A stretch of DNA of 64,000 nt from Penelope pileata (Eukaryota > Chordata > Aves > Galliformes > Cracidae), in the NCBI GenBank assembly GCA_013396635.1, contig WBMW01005037.1:586665-650664 (forward strand). The letters run 5' to 3'. The translations under genes and the position numbers were made by a program. Of the stretch, positions 46,401 through 61,100 are shown in pieces (position 1 is the stretch's first letter; each line of letters starts with the position of its first letter). The notes under the pieces are model-generated. The model did not search any database. It saw only the letters and a list, made by a program, of their open reading frames with translations, and was not told where the DNA came from.

Positions 46401-49400
46401 AAACTGCACAATCAAAGAAGTTCCAGAATTGTTTGCAATAAAGGAAAGAGATAGGCAGATTTAGAAGTCACAGCATTGCACTACTCCTAATCTATATATA
46501 GACAATGAAGGACAAAGAATTTCCTGAAGGAAGACCTTAGTTCTACTGGCAATTTAATGACTCTTGTGTCCACACCTTTAATTACAAGAAATGACAGACT
46601 AAGCCATTTAATTTAGAGCTCAATGTGAAATCATAGGCGCTTTGAAGTTTGCTGTCATGCAGAATCTAGTTTTTGTGTGAAGACTAAATTGTGTTTCTGG
46701 ATATGGATATAAAATGTGACAAGAATCCTTATTTCCGTACCGATAGTCATGCTCTGGTAGTACTAACTGCTGTAACATGCCTCTCCTTAGCACTGTTTGC
46801 TCTCCATTTGAAAAATGTTCCCCCTTTGCTTTGCTAGTTACATTAGTCAACCTTTTCCTGGATGACACACATTATTTATTTATTTAAATTCCCTTGCCTT
46901 CAAAAAGAAAGGAAAAAGGAGGAGGAAATTGGAGTTCTGGAAAGGCTGATAGACAAGGATGGATTGCAGCCAAAACCTGATTGAAGAAAATCTGTCAATT
47001 CTCCATTTAAAACTAAAAGCAACTTTCCAGCTGAGGATTCATCTTCAAACATGAGCCTAGTTCTTTAATGAAAAAGAGAGCAAAACACACTTTAAAGAAC
47101 AGTCCTGAGAGACTTTCAAACACTTCAAATTTGTCACACCGTCCTGGATTAACAAGTGTTATGGATGAGCCTTTTGTTATATGACAGAACATGTGCAAAA
47201 TCCTCCATGATACGGGTTTTTTAGAAGTCTCTCTGAAAACGTTTATGAAACAAGTTCATACATAAAATATCCCAGACCTCACCCAGTGGCATTTTAGTTT
47301 TTACTTTAGACAACGATATCCAGAGGAATTCTATCTTGGAGGGAAAAAAATGAAGAAAACCTATTAATATCAATTAAGGATCAGTTTTGCTGTGGCATGT
47401 CCATCTACGTCTCAATTACAGCGGAAAACAAAAAAAAGTCAACATCATACTGGAAGTCTACATACAAAAAAAACCCACACTGATATGAGTGTCAATCTTC
47501 AAATCCTGTCACTGTGTTCGTGACTGAAAAAAGTCCCAGAATAATAAAACCAAAGCACTTTACAGTGTTTTGTTAGAAACGTTTTCTAGCATATAATTTC
47601 CAATAGTGTTACTATTGGAAGAACAGGCTCATCTTGACACACTCTTCCATAAGTTATTGCAAACTTCAAAAAGATGGACAAAAATGGGTGATATTAAACT
47701 TTTCCAACTCTCTCTCAGCTCTTCTGTTGCTTGACATAAGGAAAACTTCACTGGAGAACGCTCACTGATGCCTTCGTGTGCCTTCAAAAATGAAATCACT
47801 AAAAAAATAATTTGAAATGTTACATTCCCAAATAGGTATTTAAATGGAAAGTAGATGTAATTTTAAAATATCCATTACTTGAATGAAATGCTATATTATT
47901 ATGTGTTCCTGAAGGTAATTTAGTAGATTTACTTTAATAAGACATAATAGGTGTTTGAATCAGATACACTCTTGAACAATATTTGTTAGCAGAAATGTTT
48001 ACCAGGTACAGCCATTTAGAGGAAAGATATACTAGCCATAAAATTAATAGAGAGCCCATTCCCTTCACTTTGTTCAATACAGGATGACAAAGAGAGACTG
48101 TGTTTAGTTCTTTAGCTAAAATAATCTGTTATTCAACTTGGAATGATGTATCCAAATGATTTTTACACAACAATGAGCTACATAAGCCTATTGCTAACGT
48201 TTAGAAGTGATGGATGTAAATGACCCTTTCATATTTCATCTTTTGTAATATTCGTTCAGCAGAAAAGAGATGCAGGGAGGGAAATGAACTTTACAAAGTA
48301 ATTACTTTTGATCTTGACAAAATCTATTCAAAGGCCTTCAGGTAAACATCAGCTTGATGGGTGCACTGTGGTTTGCAATAGTTATGTGTCATGCTTAATG
48401 GACTTGTGATGCACATTAAAACTAACAGATGAAACAATAGGGAAAAAATCTAACAATTCTGCTTCTAAATGCAAGGAATAAAATAGATGAGGGATATATT
48501 AATTAAAAAGGGAATCACTGGTAGAAATATATTCCACCAACAAAGCAGTTGCCACGTGTAACGCATGCTTGTATTTAGGCCCATTGTCTTCAAAAGAACT
48601 ATTTGTTCACTTATATAGAATGCACATTCAAATATTTTGAAAGATACCTTGGAGAAGTCCTCTACAGTTCTAGATGTAGTAGTTTTGTAAACACTAAAGA
48701 GATTATATACTTCTAACATCTCCAGAGCTACTTCCCAAAAGAAAAAAAAATGCTGTTGGTATTGGAAATACTATCAGTTCATGGCCTTTTTGAACTCACA
48801 GGGTTGAGGACAGTCTCTTTTCACTCTTATTCTTATTTACATTAATTTCCATAGCTCTGCTTGCTCAATGTAAATATCTGATCTTGTTTTAGGAAGAGTT
48901 TGGAAAACTTGTCAGCTAGATATGGCTAATGGAAAGTCATATTTTATATAACAGCATCAGCAAAACTCAATTTTTACAAAGAAATCTTGATAAATCTACA
49001 TCAGAATGATGGATTACTCACTCAAAAAAAGAGAAAAAATTTACAAGACACACTAAAATACCATTTTTTTTCATAAGGCCACGGAGAGTATTGTTTATTA
49101 CATGTCATTACCTAGCCACTTCAGTTCTGAAATTCTGCAGTAGCGCTTCTTGGAGTTGGATTTCCAGACTATTGTGGTTATACTACTGGATGCTGTTAGA
49201 TAGCACAACAATCCACAAGAATCTGGCTGCATTCTAAATTTCTGAATATAAAAGTCTGAAAAGCACATTTGGATCATCCAGAATGAAAAACATTCTGTAA
49301 ATGTAAATGATTATAATGCTGTTGAATCTGAGTAAAATTTACTGTGAGCAACAGACTTTACATCTCTTTCAGACATGAAAGCACGTACACATGCAAAGAA

Positions 49401-51332
49401 AACTGAGCATAATGGAGCCTTCCAAGGGGAATAATTAGTGTCAAATAGGAACACAAGAAATTGAATGCTCCATATTACAGTGAGCAACACTGGAGAAGTT
49501 AGTATGAGATGTTTTATAGCCATATTTTCATTATTGTACTTTAACAACATGAAAAAAGTAAAGTAAATTCAGTTGCAGCAGTATACTTGGTATGGTAGTT
49601 GTTTTACGACTCTAATGATTTTATCTTCTCATTTCTTCATAGATAAGCAGCAATAAAGAAAAATTGGTAAATAAAACATTACTCCTTAATATTTTGCATA
49701 TGCTGCCTACCATAGGTTACATTCTCAGTGTTCCTAAATAAAATTCTTCTCATTTAATGATCTCTGTTATTGGTTGTTATGTGAGGAAACAGAGCTGAGA
49801 ATTCGAGAATGAAGAGTCTTCCAGATGGAGCTTACACATTAGCATTTAATATTTATGACATGGAAAGGCCACCATACAAAACTTGATACCAGCTGAGTGA
49901 AAAGTAAATTAAGAAATAAGGGCTTGCTGATGCTCAGTTCCTGCTGTGGATGCTACAGTCTGGGAAGTGAAAAATAAAATTTGGGAGAAAGAGATTCATA
50001 TTTGGGGTAAAAATTCGGAAGACAATATTGTTTAATTTGTGTCGTGCTTGGGAACAACATTATCACACTAGCTGTTGTACTAGAGCAGAAAAAAATCCAC
50101 CTGTGTCTGAAGAGTCTGCTACTGACTGCCTACTTGTTATCTTGTGTTTTAAATTCTTATTATACATATACATGAGAATTAAACATTCCAATGTAACAGT
50201 ACTGAGTTCCAGGCAAGGTTGTCCCTAATCCTAGGCCAACACATTATGATTTACAGGAGATCACAGACGGGTCTTGAGCATCAAATTTGAGACCACAAGT
50301 GCAATGTCACTAATGTAGCATCACTTGGGAATGAGAGTTTCAGGGAGATGTCTGTGGAGGAAAGGCGTGAAATTTAGAGAGAAGGCAAATGTTCGAAAAA
50401 TCCTGAAGGATATTTCAGACTCCTTTTTTCCCTAAAAGCTTGTTGTTTTAAAATTCTATATATTATCAATCGATTCTGCTAAATAAACAAATAAATAAGA
50501 AGACAATTTCTTCATGTTACTGGAGGAATTGAAGCAGATTAACAAATAATGGTTCCAGAACAAACTAAGGGAATGAATCCTCTCTGAGCAAGAATGTATC
50601 CCGGGAAAGGATCCTGTGGCAGAAGCCTCTGAAAGCCCTCTTTTGCCTTTTCTCTCCCTTTCCTCCTCCTCTCACTCTCTTGACATTTGCTTTTCTTTGG
50701 CAGCCATGTGAATAGTGTAGCATTTACTTCGAGCCAGCTGGAAAAAAAGGATGGTGGTTTACAAACTCAGATTCTGTTCTGAATTTTCAGGCTCTATTTC
50801 CATTCTCAGATACATCTTTTCTTCCAGTTTATTTGCTTTTCTATGTTACATTTTGTTCTAGTTTTGCTCAAGTCTTGTAAAAGAAGAAAAAATGACGGTT
50901 TTATATAACTTCTCCCAGGAGTTTTCCTTTCGTTTGTGTAAGGGATCTGGAATCCCACAAAAGAGGCAATGCCTGCAAATCGCTGCAGGTGGAGCAGTGA
51001 CAAGCCCCACAGGATGCGCTGTGCAGAAAGGTGTGAGAACGAATGTCACAGCATGAAGTTGCTTTCAGTACTGGTGAGAGCATTCTGGCCTAGCGTGCTT
51101 TTGAGATGCTGTTAAAAGGCGAAAAACACTGTGATAGTGTTTCCCAGCAAGCATTAAATGCACGTGTTATGCACATAGGAGCATGCAGATGATACACATA
51201 AACTTCTGACATGAATAATCTATGTGCGCAGTACAATGTTCCCAATGAGGTTTGGGAACAATGTTGGGGATCCTGTTTTGATCAGAGGGAAAAGGAGTGT
51301 CTTGGAAACTTTCAGGACTGTAAGAGAGTCAG

Positions 51333-51387
51333 CAGGGGGAAGAGGGAGCAGGGAGGGAGGGAAAAAAACAGGGAGAGAGGAAGGACC
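51333..51387 (+). repeat. Purine-rich (GA) tract
   Basis: About 55 bp almost wholly A/G with several GGG runs. Low complexity, possibly triplex- or quadruplex-forming. No function is claimed. Confidence 0.7.
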
Positions 51388-54300
51388 ACGCTGCAAAATT
51401 ATGCAATAGGGTTGATATTAATTTGTAATTCCAAAAATGTGCAAATAGTGCTAGGTAAATAATGTAAGGCGATGAACATAATTTTCAGCTGTCATTTTAT
51501 ATTTATAATGAACTAGGCCAGCTTGATAATCTATTTTTCTCTATTTGCTGACTCAGAAAGTTGCCCTTTTCCATTTAGTATTTTCTTAAACTCTGTATTT
51601 AAAAGGAAGGACATATATGTTTTGCCTTTTAGCTAGATTCAGAACTCTTCAAACAATAAGGCAGGGTTTTCCCTACAGAGTCACTTTTTCAGAAGGGTAA
51701 CACTTTGAAGGGTAAAGAGATTTTCTCACTGCTGGGGACATAAGAGCCTTGCGGGTAGAAGCTGCAATGTGTATGCGATCAACCAAAGCACCCCCGTGCT
51801 GGCCCCCAAACCACTGCTACTTTAATGTCCCTCTGCTGGACATTCTGTCATGAATGCTGCTTTGTTCCAGTATTAACAAAATGAGAATATGGCTCTGTGG
51901 ACATGTAATCCTCTGATACAGATGACTATGGTTTTTGCCATTTTCACAATCTAGTCCAAAGCTCACAAAGTTCTGATCGTCTGGTTCAAAGAAGCTGTAT
52001 CTGGCAGCAAATTTTATATCATGAAGCAACTGTATTAACTGGACACATCCTGCTAATGCCATCCTTCCTACTAGAAAATAGTTTGCCATTGGGTTACCTG
52101 GTATGATTATGGAGGAGTTCTGAGAAATCAATCACATCTAACAACCTATTTTATAGCGTTATTGTTTTTTGTACCTAAAATGAACTGGCTAAACTCTATT
52201 CTGAATTGGCTTCAAAATTATGTAGCAAATAATTCAATATCTTGATTGCAATCCTCTTTTCCACACCAACACTGCATTGACATCATTTTACACTGAAGAC
52301 CATATAGCTCTGAATACACAAAGCACAGCATTTTTTGCAACTGCAATAGCTGCAATAACTCTGGCCAGGACCAATACAAAAACATTAGTAAGGTAATGCA
52401 GATAACAAATTGCTATGATGGCCAAATATAAAGCAGCCTCATATTAAGGTAACTCACATTTTCCAAAAGATAAAAACAATAGTAAATGAATAATAACTAA
52501 TATTAATGAATATATTACTACTACTAATAAACAGAAAATAATTGTAAAACACTAAACTCAGTGTTGCTTCTTTGCAGCTTATTCTAAATCTATACACAGC
52601 CTCACAGGTCACCTCTTCCCACTTACCCATCTAGACTCACATTTCTTATCATTTCAGCACCCTTTTCACACTGTGCTTATCCCCTGTCTTGGCCACTTGT
52701 CCATCTTGCCACATGGTCAGCTCTGGAGTCAGTGAAGACTAAAGCATTGAAAATGTGGAGCCAAGTAGCACTGAGCAAACGTTAGTACTAGACATAAAAC
52801 TTTTTTTCCCCAACATTCCATGCCAAGAAAAAGAAGCTTTATTTAGGGTCAATCCAAGTAGAATTTATTTTCTCCTTGGTTTGGCAACTGAACCAAAAAA
52901 AATTAAAAAATAAAAAAATCAATTATTCACAGAATCCTGATAGCCTTGCTTTAACCACCAGAGAACAGTGTTCCACTAATGATTTTTTGGAGTTATTTTG
53001 GTTTAATAGTAAAAAGGCTTCATCTGAGTTCAGCCAAGAGCCTTTTGTAAGGTCTGTGTGTCAGCATTACACTGCCTTTATTTTCTCTTCTCTAGAATCA
53101 GATTGTTTGAAGCCTAATACTGTGATCATTTATTTACACATAGCCCAGAAGGAGGCAGTTCTGGTTGTTTAATATGCAATACAGCTTTCCGTGAGTGCCT
53201 GTCTGTGGGCTGCATTTTCCACATTAGACATATGCTGTAAGATTATAGTGCACAAAAGGATGTTGTTTACACCATGACATTATAATGTTGTAATGAACTA
53301 ATTTTCATCTTAACCTACTCACGGATGATATATTGGTAGTGAATATAACTGTCAGGCCCTTGTGAGCTTTTCTGGAGCTACCACAGGGGCATTCAGCACT
53401 TTGCAAGTCCTGAGTCTGTTTTCATGTGAACCATGCTAGTGGAAGAATAAATACTGGAAGAGGAATAATTCGTGTTACTACCCAGAGAAAAAAAAAGTTT
53501 TTTTCAGAAACAGTAATCATTTGAAGACAAGAAGCTGTAATGAAACACTCAAAAATTACATGACGAGTATTTTATCCCGTATATGCTGAAACCAATGGAG
53601 CTGTCTTGGTTAATTTCATACAAAGAACTGAACCAAAATATTACCGCTCAGTTTGGATGAAAAACACAGACCAGAACATGCTGCTGCCACTGGCCAATAC
53701 TGGTGTTGTACACAGTAGCGAACACAATTAAGTTTAGCTGTAGAAGGTGTCCCATTGATACCACACGAGAAGTCTTGGCAAAGATTCGTTCACTTGTATT
53801 TGATGTTTTATTTAATTAAAACAAAGACAAGTCAGTGAGAAGTTCAGTATCATTTTTGCCTCTGAGTAACTGACTATCATGGAGTTGCATGCCCTGTCTG
53901 TATTTTGTTTTCTTCCTTTTCTTTTATTTATTTATTTTTTTTTCCAAATGCAAAAATTAAGTTTCTGCCTCTAGTGAGAATCACAGTTCAAGAGCAGAGG
54001 GAAGGGTTATCAGGCAAACAAAAACCTGAGTTCTGAACATTATTTCTTTGCTTGTGGATTTTTCTGGGCAGAAAGGCAAGAACCGGGTGATGAATGGATT
54101 AAGTATCTCTGTGTATACACTCCCTTCTTTCCCCTGCCAATTTTCCAGGATAATAAAGGGTGCAGCAAAATGAGAATTCAGGTTATGTTACTTTAACTCT
54201 TACCAAATCATTTTGCTTTCTTCCATTTCTTTTCCTTTCTTTCCTCATGCAAGTTCATAAATTCCCTTATGAATTTCTCTTTTCATGAATTTACAAGGTA

Positions 54301-55106
54301 GTGTTTGGAGAGGCTAGTGTATTTTATGAAAGATTCCAGTCAACATTTTCAGAATCTCTCTGCAGCAATGAATCCATAAAGGTAGCTGTGACAAAAATTG
54401 TAAAGATTGTAAAGTAAATCTATGCCAATTTCATGCATTCAAATCTAGTAGTCAACCAGCTACCCAGTCTGATTCTGCTTCTTTGGGTTTTATACAAATA
54501 AAATTTAGGAAACAAGAATTTGGCCAGTAAGTTAGGAAGTTGTCTTGAGAGCAGCTGAAAAAGTGGCTTTAATTTTTTTTTTTTATACTGTATGTGGGTT
54601 AGTGACATAATGCAGGTTTTATTGCTGTATCATTGGTAAGATGTGTTAATTTATCTTGAATCTTTTTTCTAGTGTACTTGTCTTGTGGTATATCCAAGTG
54701 CAAAAATTGTCATAGCTGATGCTTGCTAAATGCAAATTACATGCAAGCTGTTAGAGCAGAACCTAAAGGCATGCATCAGGGTGTTGAAGGTTGTACATGT
54801 TTTCTTTGGTTTGAAAGAGGGGAGCAATTATGTATGGGATTGATTCAATTTATACCCTACACTTAATACAGCAAAACTGGCATTTTAACAGGTATTTCAA
54901 GAGCACATCTCACTAGTGAAAACAATGTTGCTTCTAATCCCAAAGCTTGTCTACCTTCACTGCAGTGCAGAGCAAATCCTCGGAAGAAGATTGTAAACTG
55001 CCTTTTTTCTTGGTGGGGTTCAGCATCTTTGTGTAAATTGGCATTCAAATGATTTGTTTAAATAGCTCCCTACCATGAGGTCACAGACAGACTGGAATAT
55101 TGTACA

Positions 55107-55164
55107 TAAAAAAAACAAAAACAAAAACAACAAACAAAACCCAACACACACAAACCCAAAAACT
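55107..55164 (+). repeat. A/C-rich simple repeat
   Basis: Interrupted (AAAAAC)n grading into (CA)n-like sequence. Low-complexity only. Confidence 0.85.
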
Positions 55165-58100
55165 AAATCCTTTTATGTTTGCAGGAAGGAAGAAGAATTA
55201 ATTAACTGTTATACGAGTGCTACAAAAAAGAACTCTTTTTGCAGTTCTTTGTTATCTTCATCTTGTGTCTATAAACACACTGGTCATGGATACATAAGCC
55301 TATATAAGCAGGCACACACTTTCTTTATATAATTACATTATCTCTTGGTAAAATTACGACATTAGTAAACCGTGTGAATAATGATTTAATAAGACGAGGC
55401 CTTGCTGGACATAGCCAACTCCAACAGCAGTGCTGGATGACTTCCATACCAACAATGTTACTGGAGATTCGACAACAAGACGATCAAGATCGCAAATCAG
55501 AAACAGTATACATTAATGTTCACAATTATTTTTGGAGAAGGTTGTGATTCTGAGATGAAGTTCTGCATTATTCTATGTCCAGCCAGGTGTTATGATTGGC
55601 TGTCTTTCATCCTTAAAATTCTCCAGTGATTTTTTGCTGATTCTAGTGCAACTCATTATTCAGCATCTGTTTAACCTTTATAATTGCCTCTTAATTTCAT
55701 TAAAAACACTGTAGTGCTCAGTTTATCACCTCAGCCATGCCATTCCCTCCATCTCTTCTCCGTTCTTGCCAAGTAATTATTTTGACATATATCTGTTGAG
55801 GATCTTGTTTGTTATCTCCTTTTGAACATCTTTTTCTCAAATGTCAAAACAAAAGTTAGTGTGTTCAGCTGCTCTGCAAAAATTTGCAAACTAATGGACC
55901 TTTCACTCTTGAAATAAAAGACTGTAATTGTCTATTTTAATGTAGCTAGGAAGATGTGGAAGATGAATGAATGAGAGTGATACATCTTTTCCCAACAAAG
56001 AATAATGTTGAGAGAATGTAGGGGGAAGTGCATAATTAGTTTTAGTTTTCATCAGAGAAGACACTTAGCTTCCAGAAGGTCTGAACTAATACAATTTGGG
56101 TATGAAAAGTTTTCAAAAGAAATTTTTAATGCTCATCTGTAGCACAAGCATGACAAAAGATGGTTTGCACAATGCATATTAAAAGTAAAACAAGTTGGAT
56201 GTATTTTACCAGACTTTTATCTAGAGTGTTTCTGTTTTATTGTAAGGTTAAATTATTTTAAATTATGTTTACTTGCATTCTTGTACTAATGGCTTTCAGG
56301 AACAGCCTCTTTCTTATTTCCTGCTCTGATAAGTCCTTATCCTGGGATCTCCTGCCCATGAAATGAATCATATTGTATGCTGCTAACAGTGGCCATGATG
56401 TATCACAGCAACGACCTTTAACGCAGAAAATTCAAACAGAAGAAAGATACTTGACAAGTTCTTAGGTGTTACTCTAGAGGACCTCTTAGGAAGTTCCTCA
56501 ACTATTGAATTTTCTTTAAAAAAAAAAGGAAGGATTTCAAAAACATGTTCAGCTCCTGCTTCCATAGAAATCATACGCCTAAATTTTAAGCCAAACGCCA
56601 CTCACTCTATAACAAGAACCTGAACATCAGGAACTTTGCTCCAGCACACAGTAGGAATGGGAACAAAAGAGTCTTCACATACTTGGAGAGCATACTGCAT
56701 GTTGGATCCCACATGATCATGAGCCAAATTTCTCAATGAGCAGATCAGTTTTGGAGGATAGCAGAAAGCTAATTGAAAATTTGTTTGTTCTTTTCACTGT
56801 TCTGAAAACTATGCCCAAACTCAACCAAGTTCAAGCAGCTTTTGAGTTTTAAAAACAATCCATGTTTCTCCCTTACTTTTTGCTCGTATCTCATTTATAT
56901 CTCACTCTGTAATATGTTTGCACACAGGTGTGCTGAAGTACAGCCAAAAGAAACATTTTTCTGCGTAAATTCATATATGAGGCTAGATGAGCTTTCTTGA
57001 AAACTGAAATGTAAAAAAAAAAAAAATCAAAACTATTTGAAATAGCACTCAAACTACTTATCCTAACTAGTGGCGAGAAACTGGCAGAGGTAGAAGTGGG
57101 AGTCTTGTCTCCTGTAGTGCAAAATTCTAAACATTAAACCTAACGTCTATCAATTTTTCTGACTCAATTTGTAGACTTCATATTCCTGATTACTTTGGAG
57201 CAATTTAGAATCCATCCAGCTGTAAGAATGGTAGAAATGGAGGGAATTTATGACAGATGCTGTCAACTAAGACAGCAAGTGCAGGGAGAAACAGTCTTTC
57301 CAAAAATTTTGCAGCTATGTCTCATCGTAAATGTTTCCATCGCTGATTCACAGCAGTCCAGCAGTAACTAGATAGACTACAGACCACTGCTACAAAATCC
57401 AAGAAATCACAGTGAGAGACCCTTCTCACCAGTGCACCATCTGTTCTTTCTGTGCAAGGATATAAAATTGTTTTGTTATTTACATTAAAAAAATCCAGCA
57501 AAGATCCAAATGATGGTGATTTGTGTTTATTAGGATCTGATGTATCATCAGGGAGATTTTCAGCACAACCAGAATGCAGATGCTCAAAACGTACTGTGGA
57601 GATAGAGAGGCCTGTATGGGAACATACTGCGTAGAGTCATTAATACATTTGGCTGTTTTTTCGTTACAACACACTGGTTAAATAAGCTTGTTTGTACTTC
57701 ATCCATTTTTAATATAGTGGTGTTTCTTTCCCAAATATACGAATACTTTTCAACTCATCTGATATGGGTCAATATTGTCAAGACCAGTTTTACGATATGG
57801 GCATACTGGGACTGTATTCTTTGGACTATTTTTATTTAATTTCTATTCTAAGAACTTATGATCTAAAGTCTTGAAAATGCCGTAGCTCTATTTCCTGGCT
57901 TAAGAATTCTGATTTAAAGATCAGAAAGGGTCTGTCCTTCACTCCACAAAAAAGTTTCATTTCTCTTTCTATGGTCGTTTTGATAAAGAAAAATAAATAT
58001 GGAATTTTGCTGATTAAATCCTAAGTCTGAGGAAGGTTGTGGCAAATTGAAAGTGAATACAATTTGTTCGTTAACAACTAATGTTTTGAAATAATTTATC

Positions 58101-61100
58101 ATATAAACAAGTCCTGGAAAACAAAAGCCACTTACATGCAGGCAACTTATAACATGTAACTTGTTTATCTAATAAACTACCCTGGGGCCAACAAGTACAT
58201 TAGCATTGCACAAACTTTCTGACTTATTCATCATCAGTATTTATTATTAAAACTTTATCTGCTTCAACGTAGTGAATAGCTGCCTTGGGATACGCTGCTC
58301 AGAGCAGAAGGAACAAAATAAAGTTTACGCAATTTGCATAATATTGTACAACGGATATTAGCTTAGAACAATATGAATCCCCAGGATCATTTGCACAACC
58401 CCTTTGGTGTTTAATGTTAGTAAATATTTAAATAACAGCAAGTCTATATAATTATGAAGATTCCTTTTCCTAATCCTCACAGATTGTACAAAATGTCGTA
58501 AATCATATCTGTTACATGCTTTTAGCTAGACTAAGAATAGACAGATGATTTAGACACGCTTGTTGCCTTATCTGAGAGTTTTATGACCCATCATTCAACA
58601 ATACAGTGGCTGTACATACACACAATTGAGAGCTGCATAGTGTATACGCTGCATATGACTTAAAATGTGTGAGTACTGCATGCTTTAAAAGCTGAAGACT
58701 GTTTTCGTCATTGTTCTCTTATGTTTCTTTTCATTACCACATATCATATGTAAATCAATGCTATTCACTCGCCCAGAAATAATTTTGTACTGATCTGCAA
58801 GGCATTGGACAGAATGGAACTGGATGAGATTTTTTTTACAGAATTGGGATCACTCTTGGGAAGAGACATCCCCATGCACATCTAGGGGCATGACTCTCAA
58901 AACTGCAGAACGCTGTGATTCATGATGTGCTGGGGATAGCAGAACGCTTGCAAATCTTACTGAGACTCTGATTCTGAAATCCATGGCCTTCATAAATCAC
59001 GTGTTTGCACATTCACGTTTTATTTTTAGTAGTTCCTTCTATGTTATGTTCATTTAAGCATCAGTAGCATCCAATAGTGAACAAAGGCAGTTCACACAAA
59101 TGTCAACAAAATTGGGGCATTTTCTATGTTATATAAAATGTTTGTTAATCGCAAAGATCAAGCTCAACTTTAAAGTCTGCCAGAGGAGATTAAAGATTAT
59201 AGTTTATTATCTTCAGTGTAGTCAGGGATATGCATATTTTTGGATCTGCAGATACCTGAACACATCCCTACTATTTTAATAAGCAAATTTACAATCAAAT
59301 CAAAATACAAACAGATCAATTCTTACTGTTCCTGTCGTTCAGAATTTGTCGAGACTGACATAGCTAATTTCTAGCTCAGTTCAGAAACTAACCTTGAGTA
59401 ATAGAGGGTACAGACAATTATTTTTAAAACACAGCTCCTCTTTTTCATATCAGTACGTGGCCCATCTCAACAGGCTCATGCAAGTCCAGTACACAGACCT
59501 GGTTAACCCCTTGCTTCCATTATGTTCAGGAAAGTGTAAATAAAGCAAAGGGGGAAGTAGATGTTTTATATCTAACATATATGTCACCTTTTCCCCTTCA
59601 AGACAGGTGCTGAGATTTAAATACTTTTTTTTGATTTGTTTTCATATAGACTGAAATAAACACCTGTGCAGTAAATAGAATATCTCACCCTTGAAGAGTG
59701 ATTATGCTTCTTTCACTCATGAAAAAGACCTTCATAATTCATTCATACCTGAAGGTCTTGTGAATTATGGGTCCTTCACACTTTTGAAAGAAACATAATA
59801 CTCACCCTTCATGGATGACATCTTCTATATGTATTTAAATTGTAAAATTAAACTGTGAAGGTTTTGAAGGAATATTCTACATATAAAACATCAATGCAAG
59901 CACAGAACGTTTCCCTCTCCTGTTTGAAAGGTCTGTGAGACTTTAGGAGAACATGACAACATGAAATATTATAATGGAAAGCAACATAGGATGTGCTATA
60001 TGCAAGACAAGAGAGAAGAAATAAGAAATTAAGTTTTGCATTCGTCTATGTCAGCAGGATGCACTGTTATAGTTTTCTTGGCAATGCTTTGGATGCATTT
60101 TATACTTTCAAATTACTAATATAATCTGAGAATTTCACTTTAAAGTACCAGCATCACGTCAGCAAAATATCCTGATATTTAAGAAACATTTTAAGCGCTA
60201 AAGGTGCTTAAAAAAGGTAGAATCTTGTATAGAGGACAATGAGGGAACATAACAGAGCAGTAAGAACTATATAGAATATTGGTGAATATTATACTGAAAA
60301 TATCACACATGCACCATTTTGTTAAGACTTGAATGTAGTTCACCAGATTTTTTCTGTGTTCAACTTAACATTTACAGCTAACTTTTACTTAACTATAACA
60401 TGATACCATTTAGATGCCTAAACGGGTATGCTGTCTTTCAGACTAATTCCTGAAAGTTCTCATAGAAGAGGAAGATAATGAAAAAAACTCATTTTAAGGA
60501 CATATCACAGATGCTATACAGGCGTATCACCATCACAAAGTGTGCTTTTGCTGATTTGAGACTATATGAATGTCAAAAGTGTTTATCAGCCATTGTCCCT
60601 TGGCCTAGCCACTGAAACAGTCCCAGGAAAAATGGACACCATCCTGTCTGCCAAATACTTGTCAGGGTAGGTGTGTCCAGTCAAGGTAAGGAGTTCATTC
60701 TGCTGTGATCCATGTCAATGGTTTCACACAGATTGCCACATGGGCAAGCTTTGCACTTCAGCAGGACTACCAGCAAGAAGGGGTGAGCTGGGCAGAGCTC
60801 ACTGCTTGACTCCCTCTCCACTGGCACTGACCCTGTTACTTCATTAGCTCCTAACCTGTAATCTCATGTGCCGTCATTACCCCGAACAGCTCCACTGACT
60901 TCAACTGACAGAAAAAGTAAAATTTATTTCACAATTATAAAAATGTAAGTATTTGGAAAGCAGCCTGAAAAAAATTTATTGTCAATAGCACATACAAAAG
61001 TTTTCTTTGGATATGACTTGACAGCTCTTGACCCTGTATACACCACTATTGTGATACATCTGAAAATACAGTATGTAACTGTATTTGTGACTAACCAGCA

